DNA from: Viscum album
Lineage: Eukaryota > Streptophyta > Magnoliopsida > Santalales > Viscaceae
Reading direction: 5' to 3'
Length of the DNA stretch: 64,000 bases
Assembly (NCBI GenBank): GCA_963277665.1
Contig: OY728142.1
Coordinates: forward strand, 8,136,001 to 8,200,000
A model generated the notes under the pieces. It was not told the DNA's origin. It made no database searches and saw only the letters and a list, made by a program, of their open reading frames with translations. Below, one piece after another: positions 10,944 through 23,560 of the stretch; the first letter of the stretch is position 1; the number at the start of each line of letters is the position of its first letter. The position numbers were made by a program, and so were the translations under genes.

Positions 10944-13524
10944 TGACATCAACCAATCTGGGATGCCTTCTAACCAGACACCCAACTAGGTATGATACAT
11001 GAAACAAGGGCATTCCCGGTCCCCATGGGTTGGAAAATAGTATCGGGCATCAAATTAATCAAAATGGGAGTGCCTTTTCTCCAAAAAAACAATCATTACA
11101 TCAATAAATAGATCATAATTCATGGACATTAATAACTGAATATCAATAAATACAAAACTGATCCAAATACAACAACTACTAAAAAAAATAAGACTGAATA
11201 CAAAAATAGAACTGGACCCCACTAATATTATCTCCATACGGCCTCTTGTTCACCACTATCCACAAAACCAACCTGATAAGATAATCCAAACTAGAAACCT
11301 ACACTAGTAAAATTTCTCAGTTCTACCAATGCCGAGTGGCATAATTAGGGTGTAATATTAAACAACTCAGTTGGTAATCACCATAGAGTCCATTCATTTC
11401 CATTCCAAAAACACTACACAAAAAATTGTTTGAAATACATTTAGAATGTATCCTTTTAAAACATTTTAAGAAACCATGTGTCAATTATAAGGTTAGCTAT
11501 AATGGATTTATTTTATTTAATGGACTCAATAACAACAATTTTACTAGGCATGATCCACTGGAGGGGAACACATCTAAAGTTATAGTGGCTTCTAAAAACA
11601 TAATTCGAGTATCAAAATCACAAATGAAAGGAAATTTATTTTATAAGAACGTGAAAATCACATGGAAACCACCATTTTCCAAAAACAACCCGCATGCCCA
11701 CTGGGCCCATACATCACATTAGTTCCAACTACCAATTTCTGTTACATTACAAGTTTCAAATCTAGCCATCACATTTCGGCACATCACAACCAGTTTTATA
11801 AGACAAACAATTTTCCAACTAGGACTCTAATAATACCAATTAAAATATGTTTCAAAATCTATTTCCACAACATTTTACAAGTCAACATAAAACACAACTT
11901 CCTATGAAAAAAAATCAAAACTAGCCTTTACACCACTTTTAAAACACATGAAACCCATTTAGAAAACAAAATAATACGATCCTAGATAAGACACAACCAT
12001 AATTATAGGAAAATACCATTTTTTAAGTCATTATTAACAAAATATCCATTTTAAAAACATATTCGACAACACTTTTACCACTTACAAACCTCATTTAAGG
12101 GGTATACAAAAAGAATCCCACAATCAAAGAAGTCAAAACCATTTGAAAACCACTCAAAACAAATTTTAACTTCCTATTGGTTTGGAAACACATTTCGAAC
12201 CTTTAACTCAATCCATTGAATAGATTTATAAAGAATAAAAATTTGCGATACATGAAACACAATAATTTTCTTTTAAAAATCATATTCTGAGACGTGATAA
12301 CTTCAAATAACATTGAAACCATCTGTTCAAAGAAACATCTCTTTTTTTCCAACCAACACAACAAGAAACACTGAAGCATTACACCATAAAAGTCACTGAT
12401 TTTGATACATAAACCCCAAATCATAACCCAAAAATATTACCAAAACATAAAAAATTGAAAACACCACCCCAAAGTACCAAATTTCACTTTAAAAGATCTA
12501 TTATAATTTTATAAAACAGCTTTCATGCATTCAAATATAGGCATTATCAAAGAAATTATTGAAAACCCCTTTTAAACAAATTTTACATCATCCAAACACC
12601 AAATCAGTGAATAATAACACTTTAAAATCAAGAGAAACACATTTATAAAACCTTTTTGAAAGATTAATAATCAAATAGAATGTTCTGGAATAGAAATGGA
12701 TGAAAACACCTACCTCAACGATGTGTGAACCTAAATTAACTTTAGGAGAATAAAGATCCAAGATCAAGAGATAATCCAAACACACTAATACCAATGTAAT
12801 TGAGACTCAAATCATTATATTCCAATAGTATTAATCTAAGAGAGTACCCTCACTAAGAAAAAAACCAAGATAAAAGAAATGGGAGGGGGATAAATAAACC
12901 AGTACTCTAATTAAACTTACCAGGAATCAACAAAAGGTATCAAATAATTCAAGGAGAGAATGTGAGGAGAATACAGTTGTCCCCATGGTGTGCATTGGAC
13001 GAATGGTGGAGGAAATCCCAAAATATGGTTCAAATAATAGATGGGAAATATTGTAATTTCACATTTTTTAGAATATAGTTAACTCACACGCTTTGGACAC
13101 ATGATTTTTCAAACATTATGCCCACTTAGTACATGATACTGGAGAGGAAGGAACCTCAAATGGATTGGATTCACAATTTCCCAAACCGTGCACCAACCAT
13201 ACCAAAAACCTCTACTAAAATCCAGAACCAGAACACATTCTTTCCCCATAGGTTCTCTAACCATACACATGCCATGTGACATTCCCCAAGCACCAATCCG
13301 CAAGCCACATAGTTTCATAGGTGAAGCCTCCCTATTTCCCCCCAACTATGCATTAATAGTGTGCCACCTGATTCAATTCCTATAAAGTCTTCTTCTCAAA
13401 TAAAAATAATCTCAAAACATCCAAAACTCAAACATTAAAACTAGTGATCATCCTGAACCTCACCCAAGTATTCAAAAATAATACAAGAATAAAATGAAAT
13501 AATTTCATTGGTTATAGTGTGACA
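10944..13524 (-). repeat. 5' LTR of the minus-strand gypsy element
   Basis: About 2.58 kb, homologous to 5344-8369. On the minus strand it opens TGTCACACTATAACC at 13524 and closes TGTCA at 10944. It is about 0.45 kb shorter than its partner; most of the difference is one deletion at about 11.47-11.52 kb that carries a copia-derived insert. Short frames within it (11055-11237 -, 12203-12424 -, 12588-12794 -) are not conserved with the partner LTR. Confidence 0.75.
11472..11519 (+). repeat. Copia RT-derived filler in the gypsy LTR
   Basis: About 47 bp here matches the copia RT relic at about 4147-4193 with roughly five mismatches by hand count; shared blocks include accatgtgtcaatt and aaggttagct. 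Translated, it gives KPCVNYKVSYNGFILFN, which follows the copia block just before YVDD (E-P-C-V-Y-K-K-x-S-G-x-x-x-x-F-L). The partner LTR has gypsy LTR sequence of about 555 bp in this place instead. The insert is in the same orientation as the copia element at 2.2-5.3 kb. Confidence 0.65.
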
Positions 13525-14156
13525 CATTTAAGAGAAAATGGATATAAAATCTCACATATATAATGAGATCCTAGATATTTCATGTGAGTAATCTTAATAT
13601 TTTGTAACATGGTCTAATACATCATGTTTTTTGGACACAAATGATGTTTGACCATTAGGTGATAGGGTATCATAAGGATTTAGAATTATTCTCATGAAGT
13701 TCATAGTTGGCGATCTTGAGTATATTAGATCATGAGGATATACCCCCAATTTGGAACAGCAAATGATTTAGGTGTCCTTGGTTGTTCATATATGTGAACA
13801 CATTTATTGGTCCCCTAACTTGATTTTATTATTAGTGTGTGATATTTTATCGTGTTCTTTGATGGAAGTTAAAAACCATGGCACTGATGTTTTATTGATT
13901 TAGATTAGATTTGGTACTTCATTGATATTATGGCATTGATTGAATAATCAAGATATAATTTGTCACTTATTAAAGGAAGTGATATCTCTAACATATTTTA
14001 CCTGGATGGTATTAACTTTATTAAATCCATGTCCTCGGTAGAAGAAAGAAAAATACATACATCTGGGTGAGTAAATAACTAACCAGGAATGGATAATGAC
14101 ACAATATGTTTCTATATTTACAAGATATTACATAAAAAAGGTTATATTACATTACA
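13525..14156. other. Spacer between gypsy and SIRE-like elements
   Basis: No gene. AT-rich DNA between the high end of the minus-strand gypsy element and the 5' LTR of the SIRE-like element. Since the gypsy element seems to have inserted in the copia 3' LTR at 5.34 kb, part of this spacer may be the rest of that LTR; I could not prove it because no second copy of the LTR was identified. Confidence 0.3.
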
Positions 14157-16139
14157 TGTGTTCCTATAAAGTGAATAACCTTTGTGTTTTTTGGTTTTTA
14201 ACAATGTTTTTTGTATTTTTTAAGAATTTTTTTTAAGGATTGGTTTTGTAATTCAGTATCAGACCTAGTCCACCATAATGGTTTTTTATAGGAAAGATGA
14301 AAGTTGCTGAATGATGGATCCAAACACAAAGGGAGGGAATAGTTTTATCATTAAGAATTTTGTTTCTAAATATAGGGTTTCAAACATAGGTTTTTAGACT
14401 AAGTAGTACCAGACACCAAAGTAGTCTGAAAGATGAAGATGGTGATCAGACGCATTATCATATTCAGATTCATCACCATGAGGAATCATCAAACATATCA
14501 CTGAGTTAGAAAGTCAGAAGTTTCTGAGTAGAGAAGTCATAATGTTACTGAAGATAATAGTTTTAGAAATTGAATATAGGAGTTATAATGTTTTCATATA
14601 TTCTAAACATATGTTTTAAAATTATTTAAAATTATTGAAGTTATCATAAATCATGAAAACTATCATGATGAATTATTTTGAATAAATATAGGAATAAAAA
14701 TGTGTGTATGAGTTCTGAAACCCAGACATAGAAGACTAGATATAGAAGTACCATACATAGATGTTTTCAAGAGTTTGAATTTATAAGGTTGATGATTTTT
14801 GAATATTTTCATGGTCATTGAGTGGTCTCATCATTGTATGTGTAACATCATAATGATAATTATATCATAATGATTATTCCATCATTAAGAGGATTTTAAG
14901 TGGATTGAATCTATAGATTAATATCAATAAGATCATGAATATGAATCAATTCATCAAATGAATGCCTCACACAAATAAAAAATCAGATTCAGAACATCAT
15001 AGTTATCATAATTGTTTATTCTAATCCATAAAAGTGATATCAGTTATGAAAAAATAGAATACTCCAAAATATTTATATTTTACTGTGAAAAAAGGGAGAG
15101 TTCAAGTTTGTAATTGAATATGATTGTGAAACTAATATATCATCTGCTAAGACTGTTCATCGTAATGATTTGAAGGATATTTTCATATTAAAATGAGAAT
15201 AGAAATATAGTTATATCATAATGTGATGATAGTGTAAGGTAGATCATAATGATCTAATAAATAAAGGCAGATTGTAATGAGAAGAGGAATATGAAGTTGA
15301 GTATGTTATATCAGACTCAATAAAAGTTAATATGTTTGAAAAGATTGATCGTGATGAAATTTTGAGAACGTTTGAAGAAGAAAAATTTGATGTTTAAATG
15401 AAACTGTATTTTGTTGTTTTGAAATTAGGGTAAGGGGTAAAAGATTTCTAGTTTCGTGTTTTTTATTTCTAGAGAAACTTATAAAAAGAATAACACTTCA
15501 TTAACATTGTTAATATTTTCACATAAGAATAAAATGTCGAGAAATGAATATTTGGAGTAAAATTTACATCCAGGAAAAGATCTTGTTAAAAGTTCAGACG
15601 TATTTTGTATTTGTTTATGGGACAAAGAAACATTATTTCTAGAAGATCATATTGAGTTAATCAAATTAAGGAAAATCAAATTGAGTTTTTGAGTAGAGTA
15701 TGAGATGTGTGTATAAAAAAAGGTAAGACTATATTGAGTCTATCATACATAATCAATCAAACTGGGTTCATCAGACTAAATTTCATTGGATTCAGGGTCA
15801 TCTGACCCAAGAACATATGTGGATAAAATTGAACAAAGTATTTTTTTACTTTGGTTTTAAGTCAATATTTTATAAGAAATCTTTGTAAACTGATGGGATT
15901 GAGTATAATCTTTCTCATCAGGAGATATAATGTGTCTAATGGGAGTTTTCACATGTTATATTCACTTCTACATAATAGTGATTCTTTATATATCCGAAGG
16001 AGTGGAAATGGAAAGGATGAAGATTATCACACTGATGCCGAAACATAGAAATATTTTTTTCTTTATATTCATTCATATTTTTTCATTCATGAGTATTTAT
16101 AGAAATATGATAAGGATATAAACATTAACATGTTTTAGG
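14157..16139 (+). repeat. 5' LTR of SIRE-like element
   Basis: Matches 24952-27014 in order. Clear anchors include tgatggatccaaa at 14313 and at 25206, and the shared closing segment taacatgtt(t/g)tagg at about 16126 and 27004. The start is placed at TGTGTTCCTATAAA, aligned with TGTGTTTTGATAAA at 24952; upstream sequences of the two copies do not match. The 5' copy seems to lack about 100 bp present near the start of the 3' copy. The end is uncertain by about 10 bases and no convincing primer site follows. Confidence 0.7.
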
Positions 16140-16539
16140 GGTTATGTTATTAAAATTATCAAATCTTATAAAAAGTGAACAACTGATTCACCAACCCTTC
16201 TCAATTTTTATTCATTCCTTTAGAATTCCAATTGGTAATAAATCCAAGGGTCCATTTTTTAGTCCTTATCTTAGAAAATCTCAGTTCTATCAATAGTAGA
16301 GAAATTCCTATATTTAATAGAAAAATTATTATGTATTAAAAATAAGATGATTTCTTATCTCATATATATTGATTTTAATGTTGATTATGTGGCTACAACA
16401 GGGTTCCCACCTAATGAGAAGGATTCCCTGATGAATTTTGTTGATAAGAAAAAAAATCAATTTTTAAAAAAATGTAGAAATTTTATTTTTATATCCTTAT
16501 TATGAAATTTTTATATTATGGTGATGGGTCTCAAAACAT

Positions 16540-17010
16540 TAAAGAGTATATAGGAAAAGATGCAAAGTATTTTCAATAGGAACAATAAAGTGAAGGATGT
16601 AAATATATAAATCTTTCATAGTAAGTATGAAGACATCAGGATAAGAGATGAATAATCTAATGACGAATACTTCACTAGAGTAAATGAAATAGTTTGTAAC
16701 ATCATAGGATTTAGTGATTCCTTGGAATATTATATAATTGTGAAGAAACATATAAGAAACTATCAAGATATGTTTCATTATAAAATTTCATATTTATAAG
16801 ATAAGGATGATTTATCTCTTGATGAATTGAGTGTACAAGAATGAGAAAAATTTCTATTAATTTCCCAAGAATAAGGAGTTGGAGATTATCAAGATTATTA
16901 TAATAAAAACCCTTGATGGAAAAAGTGTAATAAAAGTTCTAAAGTTGAAAAATAATTAAAAAAAGACAGGAAGAAGTCCCTTTCAAAAATGATTCTTGTA
17001 TCCTTAGAAT
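16540..17010 (+). pseudogene. SIRE-like Gag remnant
   Basis: Across frames one reads GKDAKYFQ, then YEDIRIRDE, DEYFTRVNEIVCNIIGF, IIVKKHIRNYQDMFHYKI and DDLSLDELSVQE. This follows the plant copia Gag (UBN2-type) layout: an A-K-E-x-W block, then R-M-x-x-x-E-S-I-x-x-F-x-x-R-x-x-x-I-x-x-x-L, then V-x-K-x-L-R-S-L-P-x-x-F, then L-S-L-D-E-L-x-x-x-L. The zinc-knuckle segment after it is too degraded to read. Gag would coat the genomic RNA. Many stops; non-functional. Confidence 0.7.
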
Positions 17011-17094
17011 TGTGAAAGATATAAAATTTATCCAAAAATTAGAAAGAACTATTGGTAATCATTTTCTTATTAAAGTTTTTAATGACTCTTTTTA

Positions 17095-18060
17095 CTCTAG
17101 TGATGAAGAAGAAATCAAATTGTGGCACTGAATACCTTGGCACCTTGGGAGGAGTAACATGAAACAACTTTCTATAGAGGATGATATCAATTATTTTCCA
17201 TAATTGAAAAGAATACATGATGATGTTTGTGTTTCTTTTTAGAACATGAATATGATTAATAAAAGTCATAAGAGATTTATGATTTAGTCTACCATACCTC
17301 TTTAACATATTCATTCTGATTTATGTGTTTCAATGATACATTAATAATAAAATGATATTTATCCATTATCACTTTTTTATGATTTCAGTCAGATAAAAGT
17401 AATAATTTTTATGAAACATGAGCCATAGGATGTAGAATCATTCATCTTTTTATGAAAATATGTTGAGAAATAAATAGTAGATTATATAAAATATTTTGAG
17501 AACATATAATGGTTCCAAATTAATAAGTAATACATTTGAAATTTATATGAGAAATAATGGTATCAAAAATAAGTATAGTTCTACCTACACTCCACAAAAA
17601 AATGGAGTTATTGAAATAAAAAATTGATGTTTAGTGGAAATTGGATGTAGTATGTAATCAGAATACCAAAATTTAATGTTCTACTAGTGATAAGTAGTGA
17701 CTAACGATGTACATATTCAGAAAAAATGTTTTTTGAGTGTAGAATCCAACATGACTTCTTATGATATGTTGTATAATAAAAAAAACTTCATTGGTACTTC
17801 AATGTTTTCAGAAGTCCATTCTTACATAAAATCAAAAACTTGATCTCTGATATTTTAATAAGAAATATTAGTAAGGAGTTGTTTTTATGTTATTCACTTA
17901 ATGGAAGAAGTTACATATTCCAGAAAAAATGCATAAAAATTTTGTTTGAATCATATTATGTGAGAGTAATTGTGAATAAGAATTCTTTAACAATATTTTT
18001 TAATAACTCTAAGGAGTATAAACCAGATATTTCCAACGAAAGTGAGTAAAAACATCCTTA
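17095..18060 (+). pseudogene. SIRE-like GAG-pre-integrase and integrase remnant
   Basis: The segment starts with LWH-stop-IPWHLGRSNMKQLS at about 17123, the family's L-W-H-R-R-L-G-H-x-x-x-x-x-I block. HIHSDLC at about 17308 stands for L-x-H-x-D-L. At about 17535-17630 a clean block reads YMRNNGIKNKYSSTYTPQKN followed by GVIEIKN, the integrase signature N-G-I-x-H-x-x-S-x-x-Y-T-P-Q-Q-N-G-V-x-E-R-K-N with its catalytic Glu. The tail, an open frame of 69 codons at 17840-18049, contains YSLNGRSYIFQKKCIKILFE, the family's G-Y-S-x-x-S-R-A-Y-R-V-x-N-K-R-T block. The first two catalytic acids cannot be confirmed and there are several stops. Confidence 0.82.
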
Positions 18061-18199
18061 CCATGATTCTAGATAATCATGTGATAAGAAAGACCAAATG
18101 GATGAGAAACTTCAAAATTTTATACCTAATAAAAAATTTTGAGTTTGAAAACAGTATTGGAAATCAAAAGGCTCAAGTTAAAACCAATTAGAAGTTGAT

Positions 18200-19200
18200 A
18201 TTATAAAAAAAATGTACTTATCATTAAAGTTAAATATGAATCAGTTTTAGAATCAATTAAACTAAAATAATGGGTGGATAAAATGAATGAGGAGTTGTAT
18301 CTACTTGAGATAAATGAAACACAATAACTTTTTATATGACCAAAAAATAAAAATATTATTAGAAAAAAGTGGGTTTATAGAAACAAATTTAATGATCATG
18401 GAGAAGTTTCAAGAAAAAAATAATGACATTTTTCAAAGGATACGCATGGGTAGAAGATGTGGATTTTGAGTAGACTTTTTCCCAAGTTTTAAGATTAGAA
18501 ATTATTTGAATGTTTCTATAAGTGGATGCTAAATGAAATTAAAAATTATATTATATGGATGTGAAGTCATTTTTTCTCAGTGGGAAAATTAAAGAATAAG
18601 GTCACATTAAAAAACCTTGTGGGAATCTGATTGACGAGGATAAAATTTTTGTAAGATGAAGAAATACTTGAATGGGGTGAAACAATCTCCACATTATTGT
18701 TATAAAAAAAGAAAATTGTTTGATAATATTGAACATGTATAATGGAAAAGTTGATAGAAACTTATATGTTAAATATGTTGACTCCATAACTATAATTTTA
18801 GATTTTATGTGGACTATATAGTTTTCATTGTGTATAAAGAAAAATATTATTAAAAATTTTCTATCAAAATGAATAATATTATTTAAATTTTAGTATATGG
18901 ATAATTGACTTCATTCATTGGAATACAGGTTCAAAAAATACTTTCCTATCTCAATAAATGCATATTAGAGAATTGTTATAGAAGTTTGGGATGGAATAAT
19001 TTTAATTTGGTTTACTATAAGGCCATATCCATAAATAATACATAAAATTGAGTTAAATAAAGAATTCATATTTAGGATCTTTTTAATATTATAGTTTTTG
19101 AGAATTAGGCCATAACTATTACATAATAACTAAAATATTACAATATGTACTATTCTACTCACTATATATTTTTTGCAAAAAATATAACTCTTTAAAATAA
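18200..19200 (+). pseudogene. SIRE-like reverse transcriptase remnant, 5' part
   Basis: Recognisable pieces are ESIKLK-stop-WVDKMNEELYLLE at about 18258 (family EA-x-x-D-x-x-W-x-x-A-M-x-E-E-L-x-x-F), IIRKKWVYRNKFNDHGEVSR at about 18356 (family V-I-G-T-K-W-V-F-R-N-K-L-D-E-x-G), then ASNEIKNYII-like and DYVDD-region pieces too worn to read, and HIRELL-stop-KFGME at about 18961-18990 (family Y-x-K-E-L-L-K-K-F-G-M-E). The final RT and connection segment is missing here and resumes near 24.05 kb after foreign DNA. Confidence 0.75.
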
Positions 19201-20399
19201 AACATGAATTATTTTATTGATAAAAATATTCTTGACTTCTTCGTTTTATATTAATCATGTTTATACCATGTGATTACATTTTAAAAACTTGGGACTAACA
19301 AAAAAATCTCAGTATGGGATATAAAATAAAGAAAGAAAATTGTTAGTTCATGAAGACTTGAAAACCCATGAAATAACAAACTTCACCAGTAAAACATAAA
19401 CTCTTTGACATATATCATGAAATCATAAGATTGCTAAAACACTCATTGAAATTATAATTAATAATGGTAACTTGTGGAATAGATATCATACTAGCATTGT
19501 AGCTTTCACAGCTACATAGAGAGTAACCTTCATGGTTACATTTGGAATACCCATCACAATATATTCCCAAAATCGCATTTGAGAAACCCAACCTTTTAAC
19601 TCAGTCTCATTACCCAATGCATTGGAAAAATATCATATTCTCACCCAACCTTTGATTTTATGGAACCACCTGTATATATAAGAAATTCCCAAGAACCAGA
19701 ATCATAATAGATTAACAAGAATAAAGGAAAAATAACATTTCCACATTAAAACCACAAGATATCATTTCAATACATTGACATAATCAATCCCTTATAAAAA
19801 AAATTTAAACACTAAAATACATGAAAAATAAATATGGTATTTATTTTCCTTTTAAAAACATTAATGCTTATAGTGGAATCCAAATATCAAATAATGGTCA
19901 CAATGTTTGAAAACACATCATCTGCATTTATTTTAAAAAAACATCCCTATTTTTGTTTGTTAAAATATTTCATTGAAAAATATTAATTTTTAAAATAGTT
20001 TAATGAAATTAAATGTAAAAGGGGTTTATTATACACCATATAAAATAAGGTGGTGTATAACATTAAAATATTCCCTGACAAAAAGATATTGATACGAAGT
20101 CCCTAACCTTAATTCCGACATGTCTTATTCATTATTTATTATCAATAATAATAAATCCAGTTTAATTTATACTATATTAAAACCCCTTTTCAATTTTATC
20201 ATTAATTTTATATCAGTTATTATAATGTTATAACAATTATATAATTACTTAACTTCATGTCATATGCTTTGTCAATATTCAGTACTCTAATCGAAAATGA
20301 ACTTGGTATGATGTCAATAGTCAATGTGGTCACATTTCAATCAAAATCCAGAATAATATTCATGAATTAATCATTAAGATTATACATTAATCATATTTT

Positions 20400-20880
20400 T
20401 TAAATAAAACAATTAATTATGGTTATGAAAAATTAATAATGGTAAAATCATGGAGAAGGTAAGTCGTACGTACGCATGAGTAACATATTCATTTTTCATT
20501 GATAGTTATGGAAAGTGTTTAAGTATTATTTTATATTTATGTAATGGTAAAAACATAATATTTTTTATCAAATATTCATATATATATCATAAATGTTATA
20601 TAATGAATAAAAATGAGTCACATCGCTTCAGGGATGTGATGGTTCACACGTATGCATGAACGACGTTATGATTTTTATGTGCAAGAAAAGTACGAACATA
20701 ATTGATATATAATAATCATAGAAGTATTAATATTTCATGAATATCAAATATTAACATTAATTCCATTATAATAACCAGTCATGATAGATAGTTATGAAAA
20801 ATGAGTTAGATTGGGTTGTGGAGGTGATAGTTCACACGTATGCATTAACGATTAATTACTTTACCATTTGATAGAAGTGG
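20400..20880. repeat. Three degraded copies of a repeat of about 180 bp
   Basis: The core CACACGTATGCAT (or CGTACGTACGCAT) occurs at about 20463, 20645 and 20832, so the spacing is about 180-188 bp. The last two copies also share aaaaatgagt upstream and an A-rich segment with gatagttatg(g/a)aaa between copies. The core joins an ACGT element to a CATGCAT-like (RY) element. The copies are strongly diverged elsewhere. The unit length is in the range of plant satellites, but three copies are not enough to call one. Confidence 0.5.
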
Positions 20881-22439
20881 AGATGGATTTATAATATGAT
20901 ATTAACATAATAAAATCAAATAATATATAGTATACTAGAGTTATTATCTCATCATGGTTGGAGGAGACATGAATGAAGTGTGATAACAAATAATATATAA
21001 ATACTTAAAGAAAACAATAACTCTTCTTGGGTTGATCAGCCTTGAAGAACACCTTAACACCCATAATGTTGGTTTTATTACTAAATTAAAGCCTCTATAA
21101 TGTCTTTAGAAATTTTAAGAAGGGTTTTGGAAATATATTTTCGAATCCAAATGCTTTTATAAGTTTGTTTAATATATAAATGTTGGTTCATTTTTATAGT
21201 AGAGGGGAGGGACACCCATGGAAACTATTAAAATAATAAATTAATATAAATTACTTTTCATATCAAAATGACTCTAAATAAATATATATTGAATATAATA
21301 TTAGGATAATACTAAATAAAATTGAAAATAAGTTTTTAAGCATGTATTTATTTTATTTTAAATCTTCTATTTTCAGTTTACCCTTAATTATTCTCTTTTA
21401 ATTTTAATTATGGTAACAAAATAGTAAATATTAAGAGGTTATAAATATAACATATATGGGTTAAATGACCTATATTTGAATAATTTATGAACCTTTAAAA
21501 ATTATCACATACCCCTTTTAATTTTAAAATATTTTAATGATTTTTAAATATGTAATAAAATATTGTTTTTATAAAATACCGATAGTTTCAATTTTGAAAC
21601 AATTCATTAAATTGAATTTATATAAAATATTAATAGATATATGACTTCTAAAAAACCATAAAATAGACTTATAATATATCATATTAACCTATAAACTTCA
21701 TGGAGTAACCTAATTAATTATCATTATCTTTATTTTAATAATTTGTTATCATTTATTAGATATTTCTCTTAATAAAATAATTAATGGGTCATTATTGTGT
21801 CTGTATTTATGGTAATTATTTAATATATAAAAATTATAAATAAATTACCATGATTTATATAATTTCATTATATTTTTGGAGACTTTTTGTTATCTATGAT
21901 TTATCATGTTTATCCAAATAATGAAATCATTATACTTATAAGAAATAACAGGTTGGCATGTTGTCACTTTCTTTTATATTAATAATATTTATATCACTTT
22001 CATCGAAAAAATATTATTAAAAGATTAAATTATGATATTTAGGTGTGAATGGTATACCTTTGTTTATCCAATATGATTTTGGTAGGTTTTATGGTAATTT
22101 TTGTCCGTGTCATATTATTTATTACCCTAACTTACATGATTTACCATTAACCGTTATAAATAAAAATTTCCAAAGTTACTATTCATAAAATCCAAAAAAA
22201 TAAAAGGAAAATATTTATATTATATGGACCTACTAATTCCAAATATGGAATAAATTTTACAAAATTTAAAACTTTGAAGTTGTATTATTTAATATTAATT
22301 TAATCCATATTTTAAAAATAAGAAAACGTGTTTTTAAAAGTAAAAACAATCAAATGATTCACACGAGTTTATGTATAATTTAACTGTGAAATTATTTCCA
22401 GTGACCAACATTGGATTGAATGATAAAAACATAATCTAA

Positions 22440-23560
22440 TTATACCTTTAAAATGTAGGACCCCAGATCACCTTGAGAGGGGAGGGTGGAATCAAAGTGT
22501 TAACTTTTTATTCTAAAGTTAGGAATCTTGTTCCCACATTGGTAGGAACTTGTTTAACCATAATAATGGATTAAATCAGAAATAAAACATTCACATATAG
22601 AGTAAAAAAATATAAATTTTACTTGGTTCACCATAAATTGATATTACAAGTAGCATACACTAACAATGTGTCTGTCGTACCTAAATCCACTAATCTTCAC
22701 TAGTTGTGGAATACAAAAGTTTGTCCATAGTCACTATGTGCAAGGCACACTACCATTATAAGGTTTTAGGGATTTCTCACTATATCCTTAGGAAAAATTC
22801 CATCAACTCACCCAAGATCAATGCTTTGATTGAAGTCTAACATAGTTTATCTACTAGAAAAAGACTTAAATGGATTTTTATTAATGTATTTGTCCCTAAC
22901 ATAGCACGATACTATGATATCACGATATACCTAAGTCGATGCACTTTGAAATCCATATTTACATAAAAAATGTTACTCAAAACAAAAATTGGTAAATCAA
23001 CTTTGATAATCTAACTAGCTTCACGATGTTTCATACCTTCGTAGAATAAAATTCCTTCACAAAGCTCTCCTGACTTCATGGAACAAACTGCCTTTGCGAA
23101 GCACCCCGATCAGCATAGAACAAACTCATTCGCGAAGCTCAATGATTCAACTCGGTATAACCTATCATCAAGAAGGAATAATTAAAAAAAATCATGTGAC
23201 TCAATTAAGATTCTATATATATTTTCACAATTCTCAAGCTCTCATAGATTGAAAATTTCATAGATCTCCCCCCGCTTCATGAAATCATAGTGAATTTGGA
23301 TTTTCCTTGGAAGTGTTAGTGTCGTGTGAATAGAGGTAGATTCTTATTAATAGGCTTGGTCATTCATGATGCTCCACTGCTACCAGTTCATTTTCTAGAT
23401 CATTAAAAAATATCTTTGTGCCTATCCTCCTTTCACAATGATCCAATGAAATTTATTGATAGCGTTTCACGTTATAGTTATAGACCCTTCCATCAAAACA
23501 TCATACAGTGGAAATTTAAATGGGGTTTCCATTGAAAGGTAGTACACTTTCCTTTAAAAA
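22440..23560. repeat. Probable copia-type LTR within the insert
   Basis: The segment holds ccttgagaggggagggtgga at about 22470, followed about 150 bp later by atttacttggttcac-like sequence (aaattttacttggttcacca at 22614). This pairing of a G-rich tract with a 'TTTACxTGGTTC' block is common in plant copia LTRs. The segment is less AT-rich than its surroundings. No second copy lies in the window and the ends are not resolved, so it could be a solo LTR or part of a larger insert. Strand is uncertain. Confidence 0.4.

Larger units (their letters stand above)
5344..13524 (-). mobile_element. Gypsy-type element with long LTRs and only a gag remnant
   Basis: Two long direct repeats (5344-8369 and 10944-13524) can be matched block by block along their length, for example the shared run of about 25 bases at 7393-7417 and 12478-12503, and the shared block around gatccacta at 6476 and 11550. 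Read on the minus strand, the repeats open with TGTCACAC or TATCACAC and close with TGTCA. A primer-site-like sequence lies just inside the 5' copy. The 2.6 kb interior holds a gypsy-like Gag stretch and no protease, RT or integrase that I can see. This fits a non-autonomous derivative (TR-GAG or LARD type). The flanking 5-mers (cccat and cattt) do not form a clean target-site duplication. Confidence 0.75.
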
